Positions 1 through 5,898 of a DNA stretch of 5,898 nucleotides are shown piece by piece. The stretch is from Clostridia bacterium. Its GTDB lineage: Bacteria; Bacillota; Clostridia; Christensenellales; CAG-1252. Position 1 is the stretch's first letter, and the number at the start of each line of letters is the position of its first letter. The notes beneath the pieces were generated by a model that did no database searches, was not told the origin of the DNA, and saw only the letters and a list, made by a program, of their open reading frames with translations. Where the stretch lies: assembly GCA_017615515.1 (NCBI GenBank), contig JAFZZX010000084.1, forward strand, positions 1 to 5,898, written 5' to 3'. Both the position numbers and the translations under genes were made by a program.

Positions 1-3000
1 GGAACCAACCGGGGCTGTCGGAGCGCTTGTACTTCCTGATGATATGCACGGGGCCGAATGCGTTTTGGCGCGGGACGTAGGCGACGACGTCGAGCGTGTT
101 CTCACCCTTTTTGGTCGGGAGGGTCGCGCGATAGGGCGCATAATAAATATCCCGCTCTTCCCCGTTCACGCGAACGGTCAGGAGCGCAGAGGCATAGCGC
201 GCGGAGATCTCCGCCGGTCTGCCATCCGCCTTGAACGAAGTGTGATAGGTGATCTTGCCGCCGTAGAAGGGGAATCCCTGTTCGACCAGATCCGAGAACG
301 TGACCTTCTCGGGCAGAGCCGTCAGGCGTGCGCCCGTACCCGCAAGCCCGACGGCGAAATCCCCGAGCAAATAGCAATTCTCCAAACAATCGTAGACCCC
401 CATCGGGACTACGAGATCGATCACGTTGTGTCCGACGGCGATCTCGATCGGATAGGTGCGGATCGCCTTGTCCACGTAGTAGCCGTCGCTCTCCGCCGCG
501 ACCACCCTGCCGTTGACGCTCAGGGAGAACGCCTCGTATTCCATCGCGAAGTGCGCGGGAAGGGCGACGTCGCTGTCGAACTCGAAGCGGAGCGCCAAAG
601 AGCACTTCCTGTCGTCGGGCGTGCGTACCCACGGTTGCAGGTTCGGGCGATAGGGCGGGAAACCGAACGCCTTGCGCGCCTTCTTGGTGATGCGGTCGAG
701 GGCGTCCTTCTTGCGGAAGCCTTCCTCGGTGGACCAAGTCGCGTAATCGAGCAAGAGCACGTTGGGTTCGTCCAAGGTGTAGCGCACGGCGTCCTCGATC
801 TCGACCGAGAGCGGAGCCCGTGGAGCGTCCGTCTTGACGGCGTCGACGTCTTTCCTCGGCGCGGCGTCACACCGCGGCGCAACCTCCAAACGCACCAGCA
901 AGCTGTCGTTATTGAATAGGGTCTTCTTTAGATAGGTCGCGCCGTCCTTGCGCTCGGCGGGAAGAGCGTAGATCTCGCCCGTCGCCGTATCGTACTCGGT
1001 CGCGTACCATTCCCCTTTCACCGAGATCGTGACCTCGTCCTCGATCACGACGGGATCGTTCTTGAGATTCACGGAACGCGGATAGGGATACCCCGCGCGC
1101 GGCGCGGTCAGGAAGAGCCATTCGCTCTCTCCGTCCGCGCGGAGCGTGGACAGGTATTCTCCCTGCCTTTTTGCGGAATCGACGGTTACGAAGCGATCTT
1201 CCTTGACGGCGTCAAGCACCGCCTCTTTCCGATAGAGCGCCACCTCGCACTCCTTCGCGAAATCGCGCACGTCGTCAGACGGCACGCCGTCCGTCATCGT
1301 GGGAACGTCGCCGAGGAAGACCACCTTGCCGCCTGCCGCCCGAAAGGCTTTCAGGTAGTCGAGGGTGGTGGAGCGCATCGTCTTGAGCCCCGGCACGAGA
1401 ATGGTCTTGTAGGCGCACGCGCCCACCTTTAGAGGGTCGTCGCCCCGTTGCGAAGGCAGGAGCGACTCGGAAATGAAATCGAAATCGATGCCGCCGAAGA
1501 GGAGCCAATCGGTCAGGTCGAGGAACGCGCGATCCTGCGCCTTGCCCTTGCCGCCCTTCAGCGCGCATTTGGTCAAAGGATTGAGAAAATAGCTCTCGAT
1601 CGGGTGGATCACGGCGACCTCGTTCAGCGCCTTGCCGCGAGAAAGAGCGGTATTCAGGCGAGAGAAATGATCCTCGATCGCCCGAAACTTCAAGTGCCAC
1701 GGCGCTTGATAGGAGATCGAGGGGGGATAGTCCCTCTTCGCCTCGCCGCGCATACTGTAGAAGGAAAGGTGCGGCACGCGCACCGTCACGCCGAGGCAGG
1801 CGAGCCAGTCGCCCTCTTCCTTGAACTTGCCGAACTCCACCGCCCAACGCGACACGCCGTACAGCTCGCAGAGCATCCCTTCCTTGCCGTTTTGGCGCAC
1901 GACCGACTGGGTCTGCTTCGCCGTCGTGTATTCGTGTCTGCCGCACAGCATATCGATGCCGGGCAAGCCGAAGTTCTTGTAGTGGCGCATCGTTTCGCCG
2001 ACCGCCGCGCTTTGCGTCGAGAGGATCGGCTCTTCCATCAAGTGCCCCGTCAGGTGGATGCCGAGCGCCTCGGCATGCGCGCCGAGATTGTCCGAGAACG
2101 CCTCGGCGAAGCGCTCGGTGCGATGGGTATGATAGCAAAAACGGGTGCGGGGGATCGAGGGCATCTTCCCGTCGAAAAAGAGCTCGGGAAGGGTGTCGAG
2201 AACGTCCGTGCCGAACGCCGCGCGGTAAGTGTCCTCGAAATCGTCCGTCCAGGGGATGGTCGCCTCTTTCGGGCAGAGCGAGGAGCGGAAGGGAGAGAGG
2301 AACTTCATCTGCGGTTCGTCGGTAAAGATCGCGGGGATCGTCCGACCGAACTCCTTGCCGACGCACTTCTCGTAGGCGCCGTAGGTATAGTCCGCGAAGG
2401 CGTCGAGCGCCTCTTTGCAGAGGGTGTCCACGTATCCCGCTTGGTTAAACGTGTCGGTCGGGGTGTCCACGACGAGGTAGGCGTAGAAGCGCTTGCCCGC
2501 GCCCTTTTCCCCCTCTTTCAGCCGCTTGTACGATACGAACTTGCCGAAGCGCAAGCGCACGGCGTAGGTCGCGAGGAGACGCGCGCCGCCGCATTGTCTG
2601 CCGCCAGAGAAAACGGCGTCCTCGGCGCGTTTCTTGGTCGTGAAGATCAGCCCTCTCCTGCGGAATCTGCCGTCCTTCGTGACCGCGCCGCCCGCAAACC
2701 CCGACGGATAACGATCCTCGTCGTAAAGCCAGCAGAGGGTGTCGGTCTTCTTCGCGTCCTCGACGCAGGCCTTTACGCAGGACATGAACTGTTCGCCGAG
2801 ATAGGGCGTTACGAGCCCCGCGCGGGGGTGGATATGATAGCCGCCGAACCCCATCTCGCGGAAGATCGCGGTCTGTCGCAAACATTCCTCTTCTTCGATC
2901 TCGTCGTTCCAAGACCAGAACGGCGTGCCGCGGTACTCCGCGGTCGGATTACGGAAGAGGGACTCGGACAATTGTTTGTTTTTGTTCTTTTCGTACAACA

Positions 3001-3001
3001 T
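1..3001 (-). CDS. GH106-like glycoside hydrolase (alpha-L-rhamnosidase type), 3' end cut by window
   Basis: The reading frame is open from an ATG at 3001 to the left edge, giving 1000 residues with no stop; a few tens of C-terminal residues are probably missing. The N-terminus matches the GH106 (Glyco_hydro_106) pattern: PFWSWN (residues 27-32), GGYHIHPRAGL (53-63) and YDEDRYPSGFAGG (93-105). Further conserved acidic motifs are TDEP (E229), HLMEEP (E323, E324) and CELYG (E379), followed by HLSFYSMRGE (from 411). These lie in the expected catalytic barrel. From about residue 800 to the edge the protein looks beta-rich, with two VNG motifs (the second at 945-947), as in the jelly-roll sugar-binding domains of this family. 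GH106 enzymes are inverting hydrolases that release alpha-L-rhamnose; the substrate here is inferred only. There is no signal peptide (the N-terminus is Lys/Asn-rich), so it is probably cytoplasmic. It starts 12 bp after the GH13 stop codon and is likely co-transcribed with it. The family call is firm; rhamnose specificity is less so. Confidence 0.85.
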   Translation of the reverse strand, partial: MLYEKNKNKQLSESLFRNPTAEYRGTPFWSWNDEIEEEECLRQTAIFREMGFGGYHIHPRAGLVTPYLGEQFMSCVKACVEDAKKTDTLCWLYDEDRYPSGFAGGAVTKDGRFRRRGLIFTTKKRAEDAVFSGGRQCGGARLLATYAVRLRFGKFVSYKRLKEGEKGAGKRFYAYLVVDTPTDTFNQAGYVDTLCKEALDAFADYTYGAYEKCVGKEFGRTIPAIFTDEPQMKFLSPFRSSLCPKEATIPWTDDFEDTYRAAFGTDVLDTLPELFFDGKMPSIPRTRFCYHTHRTERFAEAFSDNLGAHAEALGIHLTGHLMEEPILSTQSAAVGETMRHYKNFGLPGIDMLCGRHEYTTAKQTQSVVRQNGKEGMLCELYGVSRWAVEFGKFKEEGDWLACLGVTVRVPHLSFYSMRGEAKRDYPPSISYQAPWHLKFRAIEDHFSRLNTALSRGKALNEVAVIHPIESYFLNPLTKCALKGGKGKAQDRAFLDLTDWLLFGGIDFDFISESLLPSQRGDDPLKVGACAYKTILVPGLKTMRSTTLDYLKAFRAAGGKVVFLGDVPTMTDGVPSDDVRDFAKECEVALYRKEAVLDAVKEDRFVTVDSAKRQGEYLSTLRADGESEWLFLTAPRAGYPYPRSVNLKNDPVVIEDEVTISVKGEWYATEYDTATGEIYALPAERKDGATYLKKTLFNNDSLLVRLEVAPRCDAAPRKDVDAVKTDAPRAPLSVEIEDAVRYTLDEPNVLLLDYATWSTEEGFRKKDALDRITKKARKAFGFPPYRPNLQPWVRTPDDRKCSLALRFEFDSDVALPAHFAMEYEAFSLSVNGRVVAAESDGYYVDKAIRTYPIEIAVGHNVIDLVVPMGVYDCLENCYLLGDFAVGLAGTGARLTALPEKVTFSDLVEQGFPFYGGKITYHTSFKADGRPAEISARYASALLTVRVNGEERDIYYAPYRATLPTKKGENTLDVVAYVPRQNAFGPVHIIRKYKRSDSPGWF

Positions 3002-3007
3002 AACTAT

Positions 3008-3011
3008 CTCC
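3008..3011 (-). promoter_or_regulatory. Ribosome binding site of the GH106-like gene
   Basis: GGAG on the minus strand lies 6 nt upstream of the ATG at 3001, in the 12-bp gap after the TAA of the GH13 gene (3016-3014). The good spacing fixes the start at 3001 and supports translation from a shared mRNA. Confidence 0.8.
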
Positions 3012-3013
3012 GT

Positions 3014-4612
3014 TTATCTATTCGTGAGGTCGTAAACCGCACACTCATAGGGGGCGTAAACGCCGTTCGCGCCCGCCCTGCGTTTCAAATTGGATAAGAG
3101 GAGTCGCCCTTCGGGCAACCCCGTAAAGCGCTGCTCGCGCTCGAAATTGCATACGACGAGGAATCGTTCCCCCTCGTATTCGCGCAAATAGACGTAGCAG
3201 TCCTTCTTGCTAGGCTGCAACTGTCTGCAACTGCCCTGTCGAAAGGCGACGCGCTCGCGGCGCAAGGCAAGAAGGTCGCGGTAGTAACGCCAAATCGACT
3301 TCTCGCTCGCGAGGTCCGCCTCGAGATTGATCTCGTCCGAACGCGAAGCGTACGGGAGCCACGGCGCGGCGGCGGTCGTAAAGCCGTGATTCGGCGAGCC
3401 GTCCCAGGCGAAGGGGCGGCGGGAATTGTCCCTGCTGCCGAAATTGATCTCGGCGAGGAGCTTCTCCTCGCTCTCCTTGTCCTTATTTTCCTCGTAGTAG
3501 CCGAGGCATTCCACGTCGTTGAAAGCGGTAAGGTCGTCGAAATGCGAATTTGCGCAGCCGATCTCCTGCCCTTCGTAGATGAAAGGCACGCCGCGAAGCA
3601 GATAGACCATCGTCGCGACACAGGTCGCGCATTCGTAACGAAGTTCGCGATCGTTACCGGTGCGAGACAGGAACCACGGACGGTCGTGGTTGTCGGTCAA
3701 GAGGACGTATAAGAGGTCACGCTCCTCGGTGAAACGCTCCCACCCTTCGAGAATGTCCTTGACCTCGTCCATACGGCACGGCACGGGGGTGTATCTGCCC
3801 TTTCTGCCCACCATCAAATGGGAGAACTGGAAGACGCTCTTCAGCTCCCGTCTGTCCTGTCCGCAGGTCGCGAGAATGCTCTCTTCGGTGGTCTCCGCCT
3901 CGCCCACGGTATAGAGATTGAGGAGATGATCCCGTCCGAAAACCTCGCGGATATATTCGTGCAGGTGCGGGCCGTTGCGCCGAAGTCCCTTTTCGAAATC
4001 CTTGGAAATGTGGTCGAGGACGTCGCAGCGAAAGCCGTCCACGCCCTTTTTAACCCAAAAGTCCACGATGGACTTGAACTCCTCGCGCACCTTGGGATTG
4101 TTCCAGTTCACGTCGGGTTGCCCGACCGCGAAACAATGCAGATAGTATTCGCCCGTCGGCTCGTTGTACTCCCACGCGCTGCCGCCGAACTCGGAGCGCC
4201 AGTCGTTGAGGGGCTTGTCCGCCCAGTAGTAATAGTCGTGATAAGGGTCGCTTTTGGAAGATCGGGCGCGGCGGAACCATTCGTGCTCGCTCGACGTATG
4301 ATTCGCGACGAAGTCCATAATGACCTTGATCCCCTTTTCGTGCGCGACGGTGAGCAGACGGTCGAAGTCCGCCATCGTGCCGTAGATCGGATCGATGTCG
4401 CGGTAGTCGGAGATGTCGTAACCGTTGTCGCATTGAGGGCTCTTGAAAATCGGGCAGAGCCAAATGGCGTTCACGCCGAGGTCTTTTAGATAATCGAGTT
4501 TGGAGAGGATCCCGTTAATGTCGCCGATCCCGTCCCCGTTCGAGTCCTTAAAACTCCGAGGATAGATCTGATAGACCACCAAATCGTAGCAATCGGAAAA
4601 CTCTTTCTTCAT
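3014..4612 (-). CDS. GH13 alpha-glucosidase, oligo-1,6-glucosidase (MalL-like) type
   Basis: This is a complete 532-residue enzyme of the alpha-amylase superfamily, closest to subfamily GH13_31, whose members hydrolyse terminal alpha-1,6- (or alpha-1,4-) glucosyl bonds of short oligosaccharides. Visible landmarks are the YQIYPRSF start of the barrel (14-21), a calcium-loop motif DSNGDGIGD (23-31), region I DFVANH (100-105), QPDVNW (165-170), region II GFRCDV with nucleophile D197, region III VGEAE with acid/base E238, and region IV DNHD with stabiliser D310. The SRDNSRRPFAWDGSPNHGF stretch and the C-terminal beta domain are typical of the group. V198 after the nucleophile matches isomaltase-type (alpha-1,6) enzymes rather than maltases. 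There is no signal peptide, so it is probably cytoplasmic. The start is the ATG at 4612: the frame reaches a TTG at 4651, but that codon has no ribosome site and lies within the predicted leader hairpin. It could instead be a trehalose-6-phosphate hydrolase or dextran glucosidase relative. Family certain, substrate inferred. Confidence 0.95.
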   Translation of the reverse strand: MKKEFSDCYDLVVYQIYPRSFKDSNGDGIGDINGILSKLDYLKDLGVNAIWLCPIFKSPQCDNGYDISDYRDIDPIYGTMADFDRLLTVAHEKGIKVIMDFVANHTSSEHEWFRRARSSKSDPYHDYYYWADKPLNDWRSEFGGSAWEYNEPTGEYYLHCFAVGQPDVNWNNPKVREEFKSIVDFWVKKGVDGFRCDVLDHISKDFEKGLRRNGPHLHEYIREVFGRDHLLNLYTVGEAETTEESILATCGQDRRELKSVFQFSHLMVGRKGRYTPVPCRMDEVKDILEGWERFTEERDLLYVLLTDNHDRPWFLSRTGNDRELRYECATCVATMVYLLRGVPFIYEGQEIGCANSHFDDLTAFNDVECLGYYEENKDKESEEKLLAEINFGSRDNSRRPFAWDGSPNHGFTTAAAPWLPYASRSDEINLEADLASEKSIWRYYRDLLALRRERVAFRQGSCRQLQPSKKDCYVYLREYEGERFLVVCNFEREQRFTGLPEGRLLLSNLKRRAGANGVYAPYECAVYDLTNR

Positions 4613-4624
4613 CGCCGCACGTTG

Positions 4625-4630
4625 CTCCTT
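4625..4630 (-). promoter_or_regulatory. Shine-Dalgarno of the GH13 gene, with long spacing
   Basis: AAGGAG on the minus strand precedes the ATG at 4612 by 12 nt, longer than the usual 5-9. It is the only purine-rich match near this start, and no alternative in-frame start codon lies closer. A GTG at 4619 sits 5 nt after it but is out of frame and reaches TGA after three codons. Confidence 0.7.
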
Positions 4631-4635
4631 TCCGC

Positions 4636-4660
4636 ACGCTCTTCCCTGCAAGGGAAGCGT
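4636..4660 (-). promoter_or_regulatory. Leader hairpin upstream of the GH13 ribosome site
   Basis: CTTCCCT and AGGGAAG form a perfect 7-bp stem with a 3-nt loop (4641-4657). Three more pairs (ACG with CGT) extend it past a 2-nt bulge to span 4636-4660. If transcription starts about 7 nt after the -10 box (near 4665), this hairpin lies at the very 5' end of the mRNA and ends 5 nt before the Shine-Dalgarno. No T-run follows, so it is not an intrinsic terminator. It could be an mRNA-stabilising 5' stem, a translation control element or, as DNA, a protein-binding palindrome. The structure is directly visible; its role is unknown. Confidence 0.5.
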
Positions 4661-4671
4661 CGCTCGCGATT

Positions 4672-4701
4672 ATTGTATCGCAACGCGAAAAGGAAAGTCA
4701 A
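4672..4701 (-). promoter_or_regulatory. Sigma-70/SigA-type promoter for the GH13-GH106 unit
   Basis: On the minus strand TTGACT (4701-4696, five of six to consensus) and TACAAT (4677-4672, five of six) are separated by 18 bp. The box lies in the only sizeable intergenic space, directly upstream of the GH13 gene, in an A/T-richer patch of otherwise G+C-rich DNA. It predicts a start near 4665 and a leader of about 50 nt. With no terminator visible between the two hydrolase genes, it should drive both. Confidence 0.75.
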
Positions 4702-4711
4702 CGCTTTCGCG
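4684..4711. repeat. Inverted repeats overlapping the -35 box, possible operator
   Basis: Plus-strand CGCGAAA (4684-4690) is the exact inverse of TTTCGCG (4705-4711), with 14 bp between the arms. Nested inside, GAAAG (4693-4697) and CTTTC (4704-4708) form a 16-bp inverted repeat covering the -35 hexamer. CAACGC also occurs twice in direct orientation, at 4681 and 4699, 18 bp apart. A repressor bound here would block RNA polymerase, as LacI-family sugar regulators do. The repeats are short, and no regulator gene is in view, so an operator role is inference. Confidence 0.4.
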
Positions 4712-4766
4712 CCGAATGGTAGGCGCGCGCGTACGCCCAACGCGTAGATGCAACCGCCTCGGCCGA

Positions 4767-5898
4767 TCAACTCTTCGTGCCTTTTTCTTCCAGAGCCGCC
4801 CGATACAGATTCTCCGCAAAAGGGATCTGCCGTTGCGTCACGGCTCCGTCTTCCTTGATCGTGATCAAGGTGCCGCCGCGTTGCTCTGTCTCGTCGTAAA
4901 TGTTTTGATTGGGATATAATGATTCGGGCAGGAGCCCGACAGCGCTGTAATCGATGCTCATTCCGTAGGTCAGACGCACGCCCTTGTAGGTGAAAGAAAA
5001 AGTGTTTCGGTGATCGTGCCCGCAAAAGACGTATTTGGTGCTTCCGAGCGCCAAGATACGTTCGAATTCATGTCCGCCGTCGTATTCCACGCCGTTAAAA
5101 GTGCCGATAAAAGAATGGCATACTTCTTGGTTTTCCTTATTACATACCCCGCCGTGATAGGTGATCTCGCCGATCTCGGTTTCGAGCGTGCGTTCCTTGC
5201 CGTATTCCCATTCGTAGTTGATCGTATCGCGCCAAGCCTCTCCTTTCGCCTCGAGCGCCGCCATATACGCATCCAACACGGTCTGATAGATCGGAAGAGG
5301 AATATGCTGAAAGACCATCGAAGGAACGAGCCGACCTTCCGAGGCAGAGATCGCGCGGATCGCCGCTTCATACCAATCGAGTTGATCGTCGTGCACGTAT
5401 TCGTAATTCCAGATGCCGCCTACCATCTTTCCCTTGTTTTCATCGTACGTTTTGATATATGACCCGCTGTCGAACATGACGAGAGAGGTGTTGACGGATC
5501 CGTTGCGATTCAACACGTTAACGACGTAATTTCCGCAACCGTTAATCCCTTCGGGACCATCCACGTACAAGCAGTTCTTAATGCTATCGGAAGTCAAATA
5601 GGCGCCGAGCGCCTTTTTGGTCTTCTCCTTATCGTCGTCCATCTCTTCCATCAACGAGCCTTCTTCGTCGTGATTGCCGAAAGTGAATGCCCAGGGAATG
5701 CCGAAACTGTCGATAAAGTCCGCGGCCTTTCGAAAGGCTTCGTAATTGTCGTCTGTTTGGGTGATCAAGGCTACCAGATTTTGCGTAAACACGACGTCTC
5801 CGGTCACGACGATCAAGTCAGGCTCGGCTTCCCGCATGACGGCAGTCACCGCGGTCATCGCCCAGTCGTCTCGCAAAGTCAAGTCTGCGACAACGGAC
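4767..5898 (-). CDS. Calcineurin-like metallophosphoesterase, 5' end cut by window
   Basis: 376 residues are visible, ending at TGA (4769-4767); the frame is still open at the right edge, so the N-terminus is missing. The visible part carries most of the metallophosphoesterase signature in order: GD in VTGDVVF (5801-5796), GNHDE (5678-5664), a histidine in FQHIP (codon 5306-5304) and GHDH (5021-5010). These ligate a two-metal centre that hydrolyses phosphate esters or related bonds. The first D-x-H motif must lie upstream, outside the window. The first possible in-window start, a TTG at 5882, would remove that motif and is not credible. About 120 residues separate GNHDE from the FQHIP histidine, including a DSGSY motif and a W/Y-rich segment. 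The substrate cannot be told, nor whether the missing N-terminus holds a signal peptide. The gene is lower in G+C than its neighbours and is separated from the GH13 gene by 154 bp with a promoter. Confidence 0.93.
   Translation of the reverse strand, partial: SVVADLTLRDDWAMTAVTAVMREAEPDLIVVTGDVVFTQNLVALITQTDDNYEAFRKAADFIDSFGIPWAFTFGNHDEEGSLMEEMDDDKEKTKKALGAYLTSDSIKNCLYVDGPEGINGCGNYVVNVLNRNGSVNTSLVMFDSGSYIKTYDENKGKMVGGIWNYEYVHDDQLDWYEAAIRAISASEGRLVPSMVFQHIPLPIYQTVLDAYMAALEAKGEAWRDTINYEWEYGKERTLETEIGEITYHGGVCNKENQEVCHSFIGTFNGVEYDGGHEFERILALGSTKYVFCGHDHRNTFSFTYKGVRLTYGMSIDYSAVGLLPESLYPNQNIYDETEQRGGTLITIKEDGAVTQRQIPFAENLYRAALEEKGTKS

Noticed and set aside
44..919. 291-residue plus-strand frame
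   Set aside because: It is antisense to the C-terminal region of the GH106-like gene, with no recognisable domain.
1275..2366. 363-residue minus-strand frame
   Set aside because: It is an out-of-frame, Arg-rich shadow inside the GH106-like gene, whose own frame is continuous here with recognisable motifs.
1448..3097. 549-residue open frame on the plus strand
   Set aside because: It lies antisense to the GH106-like gene, whose G+C-rich third positions suppress stops on the other strand. The translation is Arg/Ala/Glu-rich, matches no family I know and has no credible ribosome site or promoter.
3818..4489. 223-residue plus-strand frame
   Set aside because: It is antisense to the conserved catalytic regions of the GH13 gene.
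4613..4651. N-terminal extension of the GH13 gene from a TTG at 4651
   Set aside because: The TTG sits in the leader hairpin with no Shine-Dalgarno, and the added residues run through the real ribosome site. The ATG at 4612 gives the usual family N-terminus.
4636..4660. Hairpin as a terminator for the phosphoesterase gene
   Set aside because: No T-run follows on the minus strand, and the stem lies downstream of the GH13 promoter, inside the predicted transcript.
4723..4736. Alternating purine-pyrimidine GCGCGCGCGTACGC tract, possible Z-DNA
   Set aside because: Only 14 bp in G+C-rich DNA; expected by chance and not tied to any other signal.

Overview
All three protein genes in this window lie on the minus strand and read from high to low coordinates. 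In transcription order they are: (1) a calcineurin-like metallophosphoesterase whose 5' end lies beyond the right edge (4767-5898); (2) a complete GH13 alpha-glucosidase / oligo-1,6-glucosidase-type enzyme (3014-4612); and (3) a large GH106-like (alpha-L-rhamnosidase-type) glycoside hydrolase whose 3' end lies beyond the left edge (1-3001). The long open frames on the plus strand are antisense shadows of these G+C-rich genes.

The only sizeable intergenic space is 4613-4766 (154 bp). It holds a strong sigma-70/SigA-type promoter reading toward the GH13 gene (TTGACT, 18 bp, TACAAT), small overlapping inverted repeats around the -35 box that could bind a regulator, a short leader hairpin at the predicted 5' end of the transcript, and a Shine-Dalgarno sequence. 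The GH13 and GH106 genes are only 12 bp apart, and the second has its own good Shine-Dalgarno. They almost certainly form one transcription unit driven by that promoter. The phosphoesterase belongs to a separate or upstream unit and is visibly less G+C-rich.

Neither hydrolase has a signal peptide, so both probably act in the cytoplasm on imported oligosaccharides. The inferred job is stepwise trimming of rhamnose- and alpha-glucose-containing oligosaccharides. No transporter or regulator gene is visible to name the substrate. The AAGGAG-type ribosome sites, the SigA-like promoter, the GH13_31-like enzyme and the G+C-rich third codon positions suggest a carbohydrate-fermenting member of the Bacillota (Clostridia), plausibly a gut lineage. 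This is an inference from style, not a taxonomic identification.

I found no mobile element, CRISPR array, tRNA, rRNA or clear terminator. Nothing here looks like a wholly new system. The points worth a second look are the regulatory region, the GH13 active-site departures and the GH13/GH106 pairing.
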